This document shows positions 21,728 to 30,963 of a DNA stretch of 64,000 nt, piece after piece (position 1 is the first letter of the stretch; each line of letters begins with the position of its first letter). Under the pieces are notes generated by a model. That model saw only the letters and a program-made list of their open reading frames with translations. It was not told the DNA's origin and made no database searches. The stretch comes from an uncultured Methylotenera sp. GTDB taxonomy: Bacteria; Pseudomonadota; Gammaproteobacteria; Burkholderiales; Methylophilaceae. The translations under genes were made by a program, and so were the position numbers. Where the stretch lies: NCBI RefSeq assembly GCF_946479685.1, contig NZ_CAMLGS010000001.1:73288-137287 (forward strand). Direction: 5' to 3'.

Positions 21728-22456
21728 ATGACACTGTTTATTTCTGATTTACATCTGTGTGCAAGCCGTCCACACATCACCGATGCCTTCCTGCAGTTTC
21801 TCTCCACCGAAGCTAAAGCCGCTAAAGCACTTTATATCCTAGGCGATTTATTTGAATATTGGGCTGGTGATGATGACATTGAGGATGCCTTTAACAAGCA
21901 AATCATGCAAGGCTTTAAGGCACTTGCAACTTCCGGTGTTTCAATTTACTTAATGCATGGCAACCGAGACTTCTTAATCACACAAGATTTTTGCCAGGCC
22001 GCACATATACAGCTAATCAACGATCCTAGCTTGATTGACCTTTATGGTACAAGTACCTTGCTCAGCCACGGTGATGCCTTATGTACAGATGATGTCACTT
22101 ACCAGCAGTTCCGCACGCAAGTAAGAAACAAACAATGGCAAACGCAGTTTCTCCGCCAGCCCTTACAAGCGCGCAAAGCCCAAATTGAGGCTATTCGCTT
22201 ACGCAGTGAGCAAGAGAAATCCAGCAAGTCTGCTGCCATTATGGATGTCAACGCAGACGCAGTAAACGAGCTGTTAAGAGCACATAACTACCCTAGCCTG
22301 CTGATACATGGTCACACCCACCGACCCAACCAGCATCAGCTAGTAGTAGACGGCAAAGCAATCACAAGATGGGTGCTAGGTGACTGGTACGAACAAGGCA
22401 GCTATCTGATTAGCGATGCAACAGGCTGCCGCAGTGTTACCTTAAACCACAACTAA
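21728..22456 (+). CDS. lpxH: UDP-2,3-diacylglucosamine hydrolase
   Basis: Metal-dependent phosphoesterase of lipid A synthesis, making lipid X at the inner-membrane face. Metallophosphatase motifs are present: FISDLHLC, LGDLFEYWAG, HGNRD, SHGD and HGHTHRP. The frame could begin at TTG 21674, but ATG 21728 leads directly into MTLFISDLHLC, the usual family start, and gives 242 residues, the normal length; the extra 18 upstream residues are low-complexity (N/S/T/L). No strong ribosome binding site decides it. Confidence 0.93.
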   Translation: MTLFISDLHLCASRPHITDAFLQFLSTEAKAAKALYILGDLFEYWAGDDDIEDAFNKQIMQGFKALATSGVSIYLMHGNRDFLITQDFCQAAHIQLINDPSLIDLYGTSTLLSHGDALCTDDVTYQQFRTQVRNKQWQTQFLRQPLQARKAQIEAIRLRSEQEKSSKSAAIMDVNADAVNELLRAHNYPSLLIHGHTHRPNQHQLVVDGKAITRWVLGDWYEQGSYLISDATGCRSVTLNHN

Positions 22457-22485
22457 GCCAGCCCTCCCTAGAAAGTAAGAAAACG

Positions 22486-24204
22486 CTAAGGCTGGTAGCC
22501 TGGAATCAGCGCTAAATTAACTTCATCAATTTGCTCAGGCTCTAAAAATTGCTGTGCATATTTAAGGTAAATACCTTCGCGGATAAACACATCAAACAAT
22601 TCCGAGTCGATATGGTTATCTACCTTCATTCTACCCAAGATAGCTAATGACTCAGAAAGTGTTTTTGCCTTTTTATAAGGCCTATCTTTAGAAGTAAGCG
22701 CCTCAAAGATATCGGCAATACCCATTACACGCGCCGGAATGGACATCTGTTCACGTGTCAGCCCTTTAGGATAGCCACTACCATCCATATGCTCATGATG
22801 GCCGCAGGCATACTCCGGAACGCGCGCCAAGCTTTGCGGGTAAGGTAGCGACTCCAGCATGCTAATAGTCACCACGATATGATTATTAATCACCTGGCGC
22901 TCTTCTGCGGTTAGGGTGCCGCGCTTGATACTTAAGTTATAGGTTTCATCCTCGCTCAAAAACGGCACACGATTGCCTAGGCCATCCAATAACTGCATAT
23001 TGGCAATGTCTTGTATACGTTGCAGGTCATCTGCCGTCATCGACTCACTACCGATGTTAGCGAGCCTTAAGAAGGCCCTAGCCTCGTCACAATAGGTATT
23101 AAACGTATCCTGCTTGGCTTGCAATTCTGTCAACTTAGCCTGTGTTTCTTGATTGAAGCTGCCGCTTTTAAGTATCGCCACCTGCTCCTTCAGCATAGCA
23201 TTCTCAGCCTGCTGCTTTAAGAGTTCAAAGCGCTGATCAAGTAACTCAATACGGTCAAAAATTGAAGATAGCTTGGTCGGCTTATCCATAATGGCTTCTG
23301 GCGTGGTCACTTTGCCGCAATCATGCAGCCAGCTTGCCACTTTCAGCTCATAAAGCTCATTTTCATTCAGCGCAAAGTCTTTAAAAGGGCCGGTCTTAGC
23401 ATCAATTAATGCCTGGGTCAGCATCATGGTTAGCTCCGGTACACGCCGACAATGCCCACCGGTATAAGGTGACTTTTGGTCGATAGCGTCGGCTATTAGC
23501 TCGATAAACGCCTCGAACAGCCCCTTTAAGCCATCGATTAAATGATGATTGGTCATAGCCACCGCGGCCTGCGATGCCAAAGACTCTACTAGCGTTTGGT
23601 TGGCAATCGAAAACGGGATAATGGCGCCAGTATCAACATCGGTCGCATTGATCAGTTGCAACACACCGATTACCTTGGACTCGTGGTCCTTCATAGGAAT
23701 CGTTAAAAACGACTGCGAGTGGTAGCCTGTTTTTTCATCAAATTTGCGCGTACCGGAAAAATCAAAATTATCCACCTCGCGCACATTAGCGATATTAACC
23801 GCCTGGTCCTGCAAAGTGGCATAGGCGGCGACTGTGGTTAAATTGGGGCTGCCATCGGCCAGATATAGAGGCAATGGCAAGAACGGGATTTCTTTGCCAG
23901 TGGTGCCACCCAATGACATATCGAGCGACTTGTTGCGCATCATCTCGAACTTGAGGTGCTTATCCGGCGTGATGGTATAAAGCGTGCCGCCATCTGCATT
24001 GGTAATTTCCTGCGCACCTAGTAATATCATTTCTAACAAACGCTGGTTGTCACGCTCTGCAGAGAGTGCGATGCCAATTGCGTTTAAGCGCTCTAGCTGC
24101 GCTAATAAGTATGAGTGCTGATGTTCAAACATTGAATGCGATACCTCATTAACTGGGTAATTCAGACTGCCTTTAACACTGTGCTTTTGGCACATAACAC
24201 ACAA
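22486..24204 (-). CDS. GAF domain-HD-GYP cyclic-di-GMP phosphodiesterase
   Basis: Predicted c-di-GMP-degrading response protein. A GAF sensor domain spans about residues 45-200 (DGGTLYT, VIGVLQLINATD). The HD-GYP domain spans about 230-550, with HCRRV, HDCGKVTTPEAIMDK, the central HHEHMDGSGYPKGL and ADIFEALTSKDRPYK motifs. A coiled-coil insert lies between the HD and GYP parts (residues 300-390). It lacks a receiver domain. ATG 24204 gives the longest frame; ATG 24132 (MFEHQHSY) has a GAGG site upstream and is a good alternative. It neighbours FHA and PP2C genes on the same strand. Confidence 0.92.
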   Translation of the reverse strand: MCVMCQKHSVKGSLNYPVNEVSHSMFEHQHSYLLAQLERLNAIGIALSAERDNQRLLEMILLGAQEITNADGGTLYTITPDKHLKFEMMRNKSLDMSLGGTTGKEIPFLPLPLYLADGSPNLTTVAAYATLQDQAVNIANVREVDNFDFSGTRKFDEKTGYHSQSFLTIPMKDHESKVIGVLQLINATDVDTGAIIPFSIANQTLVESLASQAAVAMTNHHLIDGLKGLFEAFIELIADAIDQKSPYTGGHCRRVPELTMMLTQALIDAKTGPFKDFALNENELYELKVASWLHDCGKVTTPEAIMDKPTKLSSIFDRIELLDQRFELLKQQAENAMLKEQVAILKSGSFNQETQAKLTELQAKQDTFNTYCDEARAFLRLANIGSESMTADDLQRIQDIANMQLLDGLGNRVPFLSEDETYNLSIKRGTLTAEERQVINNHIVVTISMLESLPYPQSLARVPEYACGHHEHMDGSGYPKGLTREQMSIPARVMGIADIFEALTSKDRPYKKAKTLSESLAILGRMKVDNHIDSELFDVFIREGIYLKYAQQFLEPEQIDEVNLALIPGYQP

Positions 24205-24231
24205 ACCAGGGCCTAATGCATAGCCCCTTAT

Positions 24232-24291
24232 ACTGCACGACTATTTACTGCACAACTATATGTTGCACAACCATTTACTGTACTACTATGC
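24232..24291. repeat. 15-bp degenerate tandem repeat, four copies
   Basis: Four consecutive 15-base units: ACTGCACGACTATTT, ACTGCACAACTATAT, GTTGCACAACCATTT and ACTGTACTACTATGC. The shared core is (A/G)(C/T)TG(C/T)AC-ACTAT. The last unit overlaps the stop of the FHA gene. It fills most of the gap between the FHA gene and the HD-GYP gene. Confidence 0.8.
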
Positions 24292-25020
24292 ATGCGATAA
24301 ATAGAACTCCATTTTCACGCCTGCCAGTTCAATCACATCATGGTCAGCCAAGGCGTGCGCCTGCACACCAGTAGAAATACCATTCACGACAGGCAAGACT
24401 TTTCCTTCCACATGCGTAATAAAATAACCATTCGGGCGCTTGGTAATCACCGCCACCTGCACACCCGTTTTGCCTAATGTAGTCAGCGCTTTATTCAGTA
24501 CCAGCTCGCGGCCGCTGCTAGTGCCATTTAAAACCTGTATCTTGCCAATTAATGCCGGCTGCGCCTGACTGCCATCGCTTGCTGGCTCATTAAGGGTGAC
24601 TGACGGCCGCGCACGCTGCTGCACAGGTGCAGCTTGCACCACCGCAGGCGCAGCGGAAGCTGCATGCGGTTTAGCGCTAAATGCCGAAGGATGCACCATC
24701 ATGGTTTTTTCAAAAGCAGCGCTGGCACCGACCTCCTGCTCAAGAAACGTCAGGCTGAAACGCCCCAGCTCAATCACATCTTCATTATTTAACTTCTGCT
24801 TTTTAGCGAGCGCATTATTAACGCGTGTACCGTTGGTACTATTGAGATCTTCTACAAAAAAATCGTTACCTTGCTTTAGGACAACGGCATGCTCACCGCT
24901 AATGGCTAAATTATCAAGGTGGATGTCATTACTGGATTTACGGCCGATGGTAGTTTTAAGATGGGTTAGTGCATATTCATGTACGTATGAACCGTCTAGG
25001 GTAAGAATAAGCTTTGCCAT
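24286..25020 (-). CDS. FHA domain protein (two FHA domains)
   Basis: Phosphothreonine-binding adaptor. The first FHA domain is clear at residues 15-90: TTIGRKSSNDIHLDNLAISGEHA and DLNSTNGTRVNN carry the Arg, Ser, His and Asn residues that read phosphothreonine. The second, at about residues 155-244, is weaker (ALTTLGKTGVQVAVITKR, NG). A proline/alanine-rich linker with a TMMVHPS segment joins them and may hold the phosphoacceptor threonine. It precedes HD-GYP and follows the PP2C gene, but no Ser/Thr kinase is present in the window. Confidence 0.88.
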   Translation of the reverse strand: MAKLILTLDGSYVHEYALTHLKTTIGRKSSNDIHLDNLAISGEHAVVLKQGNDFFVEDLNSTNGTRVNNALAKKQKLNNEDVIELGRFSLTFLEQEVGASAAFEKTMMVHPSAFSAKPHAASAAPAVVQAAPVQQRARPSVTLNEPASDGSQAQPALIGKIQVLNGTSSGRELVLNKALTTLGKTGVQVAVITKRPNGYFITHVEGKVLPVVNGISTGVQAHALADHDVIELAGVKMEFYLSHA

Positions 25021-25031
25021 AATCTATCCTG

Positions 25032-25874
25032 TTACTTTATCCAGCCTATAAAATTATCATACCAAGTATTCTTATCTTCATACGAACCATTCACTTTGGC
25101 TAGTATGACAGAAACATTGTCTTTGCCGCCATGTTTATTCGCCAACTGCACCAAAACATCGGCTGCGCTGGCCAAATCCAGCACGTAATGATTAAGCGTG
25201 GCTTGTATCAAGGCATCATCAACTAAATCACTTAAGCCATCCGAACAAAGTAGATAAATATCGCCTACTTCCACTTTAAACTCATTGAGCTCTAATTCAA
25301 CCTCTGGATCCACCCCCAAGGCGCGTGTCACCAGATTTTTATGGGTGCAATGCTTTGCCTGCTCCCTAGTCAAGACGCCAGCCCGAATCTCCTCTTGCAG
25401 TAGAGAATGGTCTTCGGTCATTTGCTCCAGCTGATGATTGCGCAGCCTATAGACACGGGAGTCGCCAATATGCCCAACCAGCAACTGATTGTTTGTGAAC
25501 AACCCTAACGCCAGAGTCGTACCCATACCCGCACACTGCGGATAAGTTTGTGATGCATGATAGATAGAGGTATTGGCTGTTGCCACCACATCGATCAATA
25601 GCTTTTTGAGAATCGCTTTATTTAAAAATGGCCGATCAACAATATCGAGCACTGCTGACTTGGCCGTATGGCAACCCAATGACTCACTTAGCTCGGCGGC
25701 AATGCTAAGCACCGCCATTTCACTAGCCACTTCGCCTGCATTGTAGCCACCCATACCATCGGCCAGAATCATAAAGCCAATGCTGGAATCGCTGGCGATA
25801 GCGTCTTCATTATGACTGCGCAGCAAACCAACATCTGTTAAACGAACAATTTCTAGGGCGTAACTCAAATCCAT
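25032..25874 (-). CDS. PP2C-family serine/threonine protein phosphatase
   Basis: Metal-dependent phosphatase of the Stp/PppA type. The metal-binding aspartates lie in DGMGGYNAGEVAS, VGHIGDSRVYRL, CSDGLSDLVDD and GGKDNVSVIL. The 280-residue protein lacks membrane segments. It lies 11 bases upstream of the FHA gene on the same strand, so the phosphatase and its phosphopeptide-reader partner are probably made together. A cognate kinase must be elsewhere. Confidence 0.93.
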   Translation of the reverse strand: MDLSYALEIVRLTDVGLLRSHNEDAIASDSSIGFMILADGMGGYNAGEVASEMAVLSIAAELSESLGCHTAKSAVLDIVDRPFLNKAILKKLLIDVVATANTSIYHASQTYPQCAGMGTTLALGLFTNNQLLVGHIGDSRVYRLRNHQLEQMTEDHSLLQEEIRAGVLTREQAKHCTHKNLVTRALGVDPEVELELNEFKVEVGDIYLLCSDGLSDLVDDALIQATLNHYVLDLASAADVLVQLANKHGGKDNVSVILAKVNGSYEDKNTWYDNFIGWIK

Positions 25875-25926
25875 GATATCAGCCTTGACTGCGCATGTAC
25901 CATAGAATGCGCATCAATGTCAGAGA

Positions 25927-26463
25927 TTAGCTTCGTGCCGCTTTAACTTCAGCTGCGCGTACATCTGCAGCAAATTTATCTAACACGCCGTTGATATATT
26001 TATGCCCATCCGTACCGCCAAACACCTTAGCCAGTTCTACGCCTTCATTGATAACCACACGATATGGAATCGTCAGGTCAAACATCAACTCACAGCCGGC
26101 AATGCGTAAAATCGCATGCTCTACCGGGCTCAACTCTTCAATGGCACGGTCAATAAAGCTAACAATCTTGCCATCAATAGCAGTTAAATTCTCAGTCACA
26201 GCCTGCAACAAGTGTTTGAAGTAAGCTTCATCAGCCTTGTTGTAGTCTGGGTCATCACGCATATCACGGAACACTTGTGACAGCTCAGAGTCATTTAACA
26301 TACCGCGATAAACAGCTTTCAAAACCAACTCGCGTGATTTTCTACGATTTTGGCTACCGCTCTTTTTACCACCGCTTCTAGCTGCAGGCTTTTTAGCGCC
26401 AGCAGTAGCGCCCGCTTCGGCATCTACCACCAGGCTTGTTACTGTTGGTTTATTTTCACTCAT
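25927..26463 (-). CDS. nusB: Transcription antitermination protein NusB
   Basis: RNA-binding factor of the rRNA antitermination complex with NusE. The core from about residue 40 ([52 protein letters not shown] and [12 protein letters not shown]) matches the family. A basic, Gly/Ser/Lys-rich N-terminal extension of about 38 residues precedes it and makes this 178-residue form longer than the 139-residue E. coli protein. It overlaps ribH by four bases (ATGA). Confidence 0.95.
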   Translation of the reverse strand: MSENKPTVTSLVVDAEAGATAGAKKPAARSGGKKSGSQNRRKSRELVLKAVYRGMLNDSELSQVFRDMRDDPDYNKADEAYFKHLLQAVTENLTAIDGKIVSFIDRAIEELSPVEHAILRIAGCELMFDLTIPYRVVINEGVELAKVFGGTDGHKYINGVLDKFAADVRAAEVKAARS

Positions 26464-26909
26464 AGCGCTTTAACCAAATTAAACATCTCAACAGCTACCT
26501 GAGCTGCCTCAGCACCCTTGATATGCATACGCGCAATCGCTTGATCATCATCTTCTGTGGTGAGCACCGCATTGGCAACTGGCACGCCTGTATTTAACTG
26601 CACTTCTGAAATACCACGTGCAGACTCATTCGCCACCACTTCAAAATGGTAAGTTTCACCACGGATAATCGCACCCAACGCAATCAGTGCGTCATACTTT
26701 TCACTTAACGCCATGTGTTGCAAAATCAGCGGTGTTTCTAACGCACCTGGCACAGTAGCAATGGTAATCGCATCACTTGCCACGCCTAATTTAAGCAGCT
26801 CACTCTTACAAGCCTCTAGCAGGCCATCACCAATATTGCTGTTAAATCTTGATAAAACAACACCTACTTGCATCCCTGATCCATCTAGGTTTTTCTTAAT
26901 TTCTCTCAC
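26460..26909 (-). CDS. ribH: 6,7-dimethyl-8-ribityllumazine synthase
   Basis: Penultimate enzyme of riboflavin synthesis. It has [40 protein letters not shown] and [18 protein letters not shown], all of the active-site segments. The start is GTG with AAGGAAG upstream. It overlaps nusB and forms the usual ribH-nusB pair, but ribBA, often upstream, is replaced here by an MFS gene. No FMN riboswitch was seen. Confidence 0.96.
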   Translation of the reverse strand: MREIKKNLDGSGMQVGVVLSRFNSNIGDGLLEACKSELLKLGVASDAITIATVPGALETPLILQHMALSEKYDALIALGAIIRGETYHFEVVANESARGISEVQLNTGVPVANAVLTTEDDDQAIARMHIKGAEAAQVAVEMFNLVKAL

Positions 26910-27019
26910 GTATGCTTCCTTTAAACTTGCTTAAACTTAATAAAGCAATATTTTACCGCATATCACCAACATCTTAGGCGATATATTCAAAGCACCTACC
27001 TAGATAGCATCAGCCGCCA

Positions 27020-28645
27020 TTAATGAAACAGGATCCAAGCCTTTTGCAAGGTACTGAAAATGCCATACGAAATTGGAATAGCCACCAATGTCCATGCCAT
27101 CACTGCCAGCAATGGATGACTTTCAGTTTGCTGACTCTCCACCTTATCGCCATTTAATTTCATGGTTTTTTCATGCGCTAGCTGGCGCTCTGCTTCCAGT
27201 TCGGCATCGGTCATATAATGCTTGTCTGCTACCGGCCTTACCAGCAAGTTACAGATAAAGCCTAGCAGCAGCAATGTCGCCAACACGTACATAATCACAT
27301 TGTAGGCCTGACTTGCCGGCACACCATGATCCAATTGATAGTCGCGCAGGTAATTCACAATCACCGGCCCCAACACCCCAGCAGTCGCCCAAGCGGTCAA
27401 CAAACGGCCATGAATCGCGCCCACATGCTGGGTACCAAAAATATCGGCCAGATAGGCTGGAATGGTAGAGAAACCACCACCATACATGGTCAAAATAACG
27501 CAGAACAAACCAGCGAATACGGCAACGCTACCGATGCCACCCGCCCACGGCGCAGAGATATATAAGAAAAAGCCTAATGCAAAAAAGATGACATAGGTAC
27601 GCTTGCGCCCTAACCAGTCTGATAACGACGCCCAGCCTATGCGGCCAATAATGTTAAACAAAGAGAGCAATCCGGCAAAGCCTGCGCCAATCGCCGTAAC
27701 GCGCAGCAACTGCTCCGGTGACAGCTCAGCCAGCTTCAATTGCTCACCAATCAATGCGCCGCCAAACACTTCTTGCAGCATAGGAGATGCCATGCCAATC
27801 ACGCCAATACCCGCACTTACATTAAGACACAGCACAGCCCACAGCAGCCAGAATTGCGGTGTTTTATGCGCATGATTCACATGCACATGGCGGTTGGTAA
27901 TCATGCTATTACCGTTATTCACTGGTGGCACCCAACCTTTTGGTACCCAACCTGTAGGTGGCACACGGTAGCTCAATGCACCTATCATCATGGCAATAAA
28001 ATAAAACACGCCCATAATGGCAAAAGTCTGCCACACACCTACTGAAGTCGGGGTAGCAAAGTGTGACATCATAGTGTTAGCCAGTGGCGCACCTATCATG
28101 GCACCGCCGCCAAACCCCATAATCGCCATACCGGTAGCCATACCGCGGCGGTCCGGGAACCACTTAATCAAGGTAGAAACTGGTGAAATATAGCCCAAAC
28201 CAAGACCAATCCCGCCGATCACGCCTGAACCCAACCACATTAACCACAACTGATGCGTATAAACCCCGTATGAAGACAAGAGTAAACCACCGCCCCAACA
28301 TACCGCAGCTACAGCACCAGCTTTACGTGGGCCAGCATGCTCCAGCCAATGACCAAACACGGCAGCAGAGGTGCCTAAAAACACAAAAAATAGCGTAAAC
28401 ATCCAGCCCAGATCACTAACCTTCCAATCACAATCTGTGGCAAAAGCACGCGCCCATATGCCCATACTATCTGCACAGGCGATTGGGTCTTGGATACCCA
28501 AGGCTTTGGAAAGAGGTAACCAGAATACGCTAAAGCCATATGCCATGCCGATAGACAAATGAATTGCCAAGGCAGCAGGCGGCACTAGCCACCGGTTAAA
28601 GCTAGGGTTAGCTGTGATTCTCTCTTTGGAAAAAAAACCCGTCAT
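27020..28645 (-). CDS. OFA-family MFS transporter (oxalate/formate antiporter type)
   Basis: Major-facilitator membrane protein, 541 residues, with about 12 hydrophobic segments. The N-terminus PPAALAIHLSIGMAYGFSVFWLPLSKA and the loop KWFPDRRGMATGMAIMGFGGGAMIG are typical of the oxalate/formate antiporter family. The C-terminus, after a polar stretch rich in Glu/Lys/Gln, ends in one more hydrophobic helix (LAVMAWTLVAIPISYGIFS); I know a separate small partner of similar shape in other genomes, so this may be a built-in version. The substrate cannot be read from sequence; a monocarboxylate is likely. Confidence 0.85.
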   Translation of the reverse strand: MTGFFSKERITANPSFNRWLVPPAALAIHLSIGMAYGFSVFWLPLSKALGIQDPIACADSMGIWARAFATDCDWKVSDLGWMFTLFFVFLGTSAAVFGHWLEHAGPRKAGAVAAVCWGGGLLLSSYGVYTHQLWLMWLGSGVIGGIGLGLGYISPVSTLIKWFPDRRGMATGMAIMGFGGGAMIGAPLANTMMSHFATPTSVGVWQTFAIMGVFYFIAMMIGALSYRVPPTGWVPKGWVPPVNNGNSMITNRHVHVNHAHKTPQFWLLWAVLCLNVSAGIGVIGMASPMLQEVFGGALIGEQLKLAELSPEQLLRVTAIGAGFAGLLSLFNIIGRIGWASLSDWLGRKRTYVIFFALGFFLYISAPWAGGIGSVAVFAGLFCVILTMYGGGFSTIPAYLADIFGTQHVGAIHGRLLTAWATAGVLGPVIVNYLRDYQLDHGVPASQAYNVIMYVLATLLLLGFICNLLVRPVADKHYMTDAELEAERQLAHEKTMKLNGDKVESQQTESHPLLAVMAWTLVAIPISYGIFSTLQKAWILFH

Positions 28646-28772
28646 TCTGCAGTCTCCACACGCATTATTATTTTCAACTTCGGATTAATATCCGACTAAC
28701 GGTATAGTGTAACAAATTGTTAAAAATGGCAATTTAGTTATTGCATTTACTTGCATATATATAGGTTTAAAC

Positions 28773-28805
28773 TTTGTCATGAATATGTCATATTAGCGTC
28801 ATAAA
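28773..28805 (+). promoter_or_regulatory. Pho box upstream of phoB (three 11-bp repeats)
   Basis: TGTCAT at 28775-28780, TGTCAT at 28786-28791 and CGTCAT at 28797-28802 are exactly 11 bases apart, as in PhoB-binding Pho boxes. A TTAAAT-type -10 follows at 28816. phoB starts at 28851. This implies autoregulation of phoB by PhoB. Confidence 0.8.
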
Positions 28806-28850
28806 CTGATTGGGCTTAAATATCCTAGGCAATTAATTGAGGAAATATAT

Positions 28851-29558
28851 ATGCCAGCCAATATATTAGTAATTGAAGACGAACCAGCCATTCAAGAGCT
28901 ACTAGCTCTCAACATCACCCAGGCTGGTCACAATGCAATCCGCGCGCTTAGCGGCGAAATTGCGCTAGACCTCATGCGTGAAACCGTGCCTGATTTAATC
29001 CTATTAGACTGGATGCTACCTGGCATGAACGGGCTAGAGCTTGCCCGCAAACTTAAGGCAGATACTTACACCAAGAACATCCCTATCATTATGCTCACCG
29101 CCCGCGGCGAAGAGTATGACAAAGTGCGAGGCTTAGAAGTAGGCGCCGATGACTATGTAACAAAACCATTTAGCCCACGCGAGCTGAATGCACGCATCAA
29201 GGCGGTGTTACGTCGCAGAGCACCACAAATGACGGATGACCCGATAGAACTAAGCGGCCTACGCTTGGATCCGACCACTCACCGCGTGACCGGCAACCAA
29301 AAAACCATCGACCTAGGGCCGACTGAATTCAGGCTATTGCACTTCTTTATGACCAATGCAGAGCGTGTGCATACGCGTAGCCAATTGCTGGATAAAGTAT
29401 GGGGTGACCGTGTATTTGTTGAGGACCGCACGGTAGATGTTCATATTAGACGCCTACGCAATGCCTTATCTGCATCTGGCCATGAGGATTTGATTCAGAC
29501 GGTAAGGGGTGCTGGCTACAGACTCTCGTCACAACCCAGCGAAGCTAGTCACAACTAG
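28851..29558 (+). CDS. phoB: Phosphate regulon response regulator PhoB
   Basis: DNA-binding response regulator of the phosphate-starvation response. The receiver domain has EDE near residues 9-11, the phosphoacceptor Asp in LILLDWMLPG near residue 54, and VTKPFSPREL. The OmpR-type winged-helix domain has LGPTEFRLLHFFMTNAERVHTRSQLL and VDVHIRRLRNAL with TVRGAGYRL. The 235-residue length and partner phoR confirm the call. A three-repeat Pho box lies upstream. Confidence 0.95.
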   Translation: MPANILVIEDEPAIQELLALNITQAGHNAIRALSGEIALDLMRETVPDLILLDWMLPGMNGLELARKLKADTYTKNIPIIMLTARGEEYDKVRGLEVGADDYVTKPFSPRELNARIKAVLRRRAPQMTDDPIELSGLRLDPTTHRVTGNQKTIDLGPTEFRLLHFFMTNAERVHTRSQLLDKVWGDRVFVEDRTVDVHIRRLRNALSASGHEDLIQTVRGAGYRLSSQPSEASHN

Positions 29559-29664
29559 GTACGGCTGCTTGCTATAGTGTTTACACATGACATCAAAAAC
29601 TCATGCTTAGTTGTAAATCCTCGCTATAATCACCGTAATAAAAAAACAACTGAAAATATGACTC

Positions 29665-30963
29665 GTGATTGATATACGCTGGAAAGCTGCCTTATTTATT
29701 TGCGCTCTAAGCATCGTGAGCGTTTTTCTGTGGTTAATCTCAAGCTTGGTAACGGCTCTGGTGGTATTCACATTGGGGCTATTGCTTTACGTCGCGCGTC
29801 ATATTTACTGGATACATCAACTCAACACCTGGCTGCAAACACCTGACTTACGTCAGGTGCCAGAAGGCTCAGGTCTGTGGGAAGATGTATACAGCAGCTT
29901 ACTCAAATACGAGCGCAACAATATGCTCAAACAGACAGAGTTAAACTCTGCCTTAGAACGCTTTCAGATTGTGGCAAATGCGATTCCGGATGGACTGGTT
30001 ATCCTGAGTGCGGCCAATACTATCGAGTGGTGTACATCGCATGCAGAATACCAACTCGGTCTGAACCTTGAAACTGACAAAAACCTGCCTATCGTCAACC
30101 TGCTGAGAAGCAGTCACTTCATCGCCTATTTGTACAACGAAGTGTATGACGAGCCATTTAAGCTTAAAGACATCAAGAGTACTGAATCCACCCTGGAGAT
30201 TTGGCTAATTCCACTAGCTACCAAACAAAAGCTCCTGATTAGCCGCGATGTCACCCAAATTGAAAAAGTGGACGCGATGCGTCGTGACTTTATTGCCAAT
30301 GTGTCACACGAATTACGCACACCATTGACTGTAGTGGGTGGTTTTATCGAAACGCTGTCAGATATGGAAGGCGCTATTCCTAGCAATATACGTAGCTACT
30401 TTGGCATGATGCAAGACCAAACCACACGTATGCGTCGCCTGATTGAAGACCTGCTCACACTATCACATATTGAAAGCAACACTCAGGCCCCTGACAACAA
30501 CCCGATTAACATGTCCATGTTGATGAACATGTTACTGAATGACGCCAACGCATTAAGCCAAGGCAAACACAAAATCAGCGCCCAAACCAACCCGCACTTT
30601 GACTTATCCGGCGCGGTGGATGAGTTACAAAGCGCATTAGGCAACTTGGTGAGCAACGCCATACGCTACACACCTGAAGGCGGTGAAATTAACATTAGCT
30701 GGCAGCTACGCAATAATCAGGGTATTTTTAGCGTCACAGACAATGGCATCGGCATTGACCAGCAGCACATTCATCGTTTAACTGAACGCTTTTACCGCGT
30801 GGATAGAGGCCGTAGCCGTGAAACTGGCGGCACAGGTTTAGGCTTATCTATCGTCAAGCACATTTTAACCAGACATCAGGCCAAACTTGAAATCACCAGT
30901 GAGTTGGGCACAGGCAGCACATTCAGTGCAGTGTTTCCTAAAGCGCGGATGATACAAAAATGA
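29665..30963 (+). CDS. phoR: Phosphate regulon sensor histidine kinase PhoR
   Basis: Membrane sensor kinase that phosphorylates PhoB when phosphate is low. Two close membrane segments lie at residues 8-45. A PAS-like domain follows (about 95-200), then the H box FIANVSHELRTPLTVVGGF, and the HATPase N, G1 and G2 boxes (NLVSNAIRYTPEGG, VTDNGIGID, GGTGLGLSIVKHI). The start is GTG, 106 bases after phoB. It overlaps the next gene by four bases. pstSCAB-phoU is not in the window. Confidence 0.94.
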   Translation: MIDIRWKAALFICALSIVSVFLWLISSLVTALVVFTLGLLLYVARHIYWIHQLNTWLQTPDLRQVPEGSGLWEDVYSSLLKYERNNMLKQTELNSALERFQIVANAIPDGLVILSAANTIEWCTSHAEYQLGLNLETDKNLPIVNLLRSSHFIAYLYNEVYDEPFKLKDIKSTESTLEIWLIPLATKQKLLISRDVTQIEKVDAMRRDFIANVSHELRTPLTVVGGFIETLSDMEGAIPSNIRSYFGMMQDQTTRMRRLIEDLLTLSHIESNTQAPDNNPINMSMLMNMLLNDANALSQGKHKISAQTNPHFDLSGAVDELQSALGNLVSNAIRYTPEGGEINISWQLRNNQGIFSVTDNGIGIDQQHIHRLTERFYRVDRGRSRETGGTGLGLSIVKHILTRHQAKLEITSELGTGSTFSAVFPKARMIQK

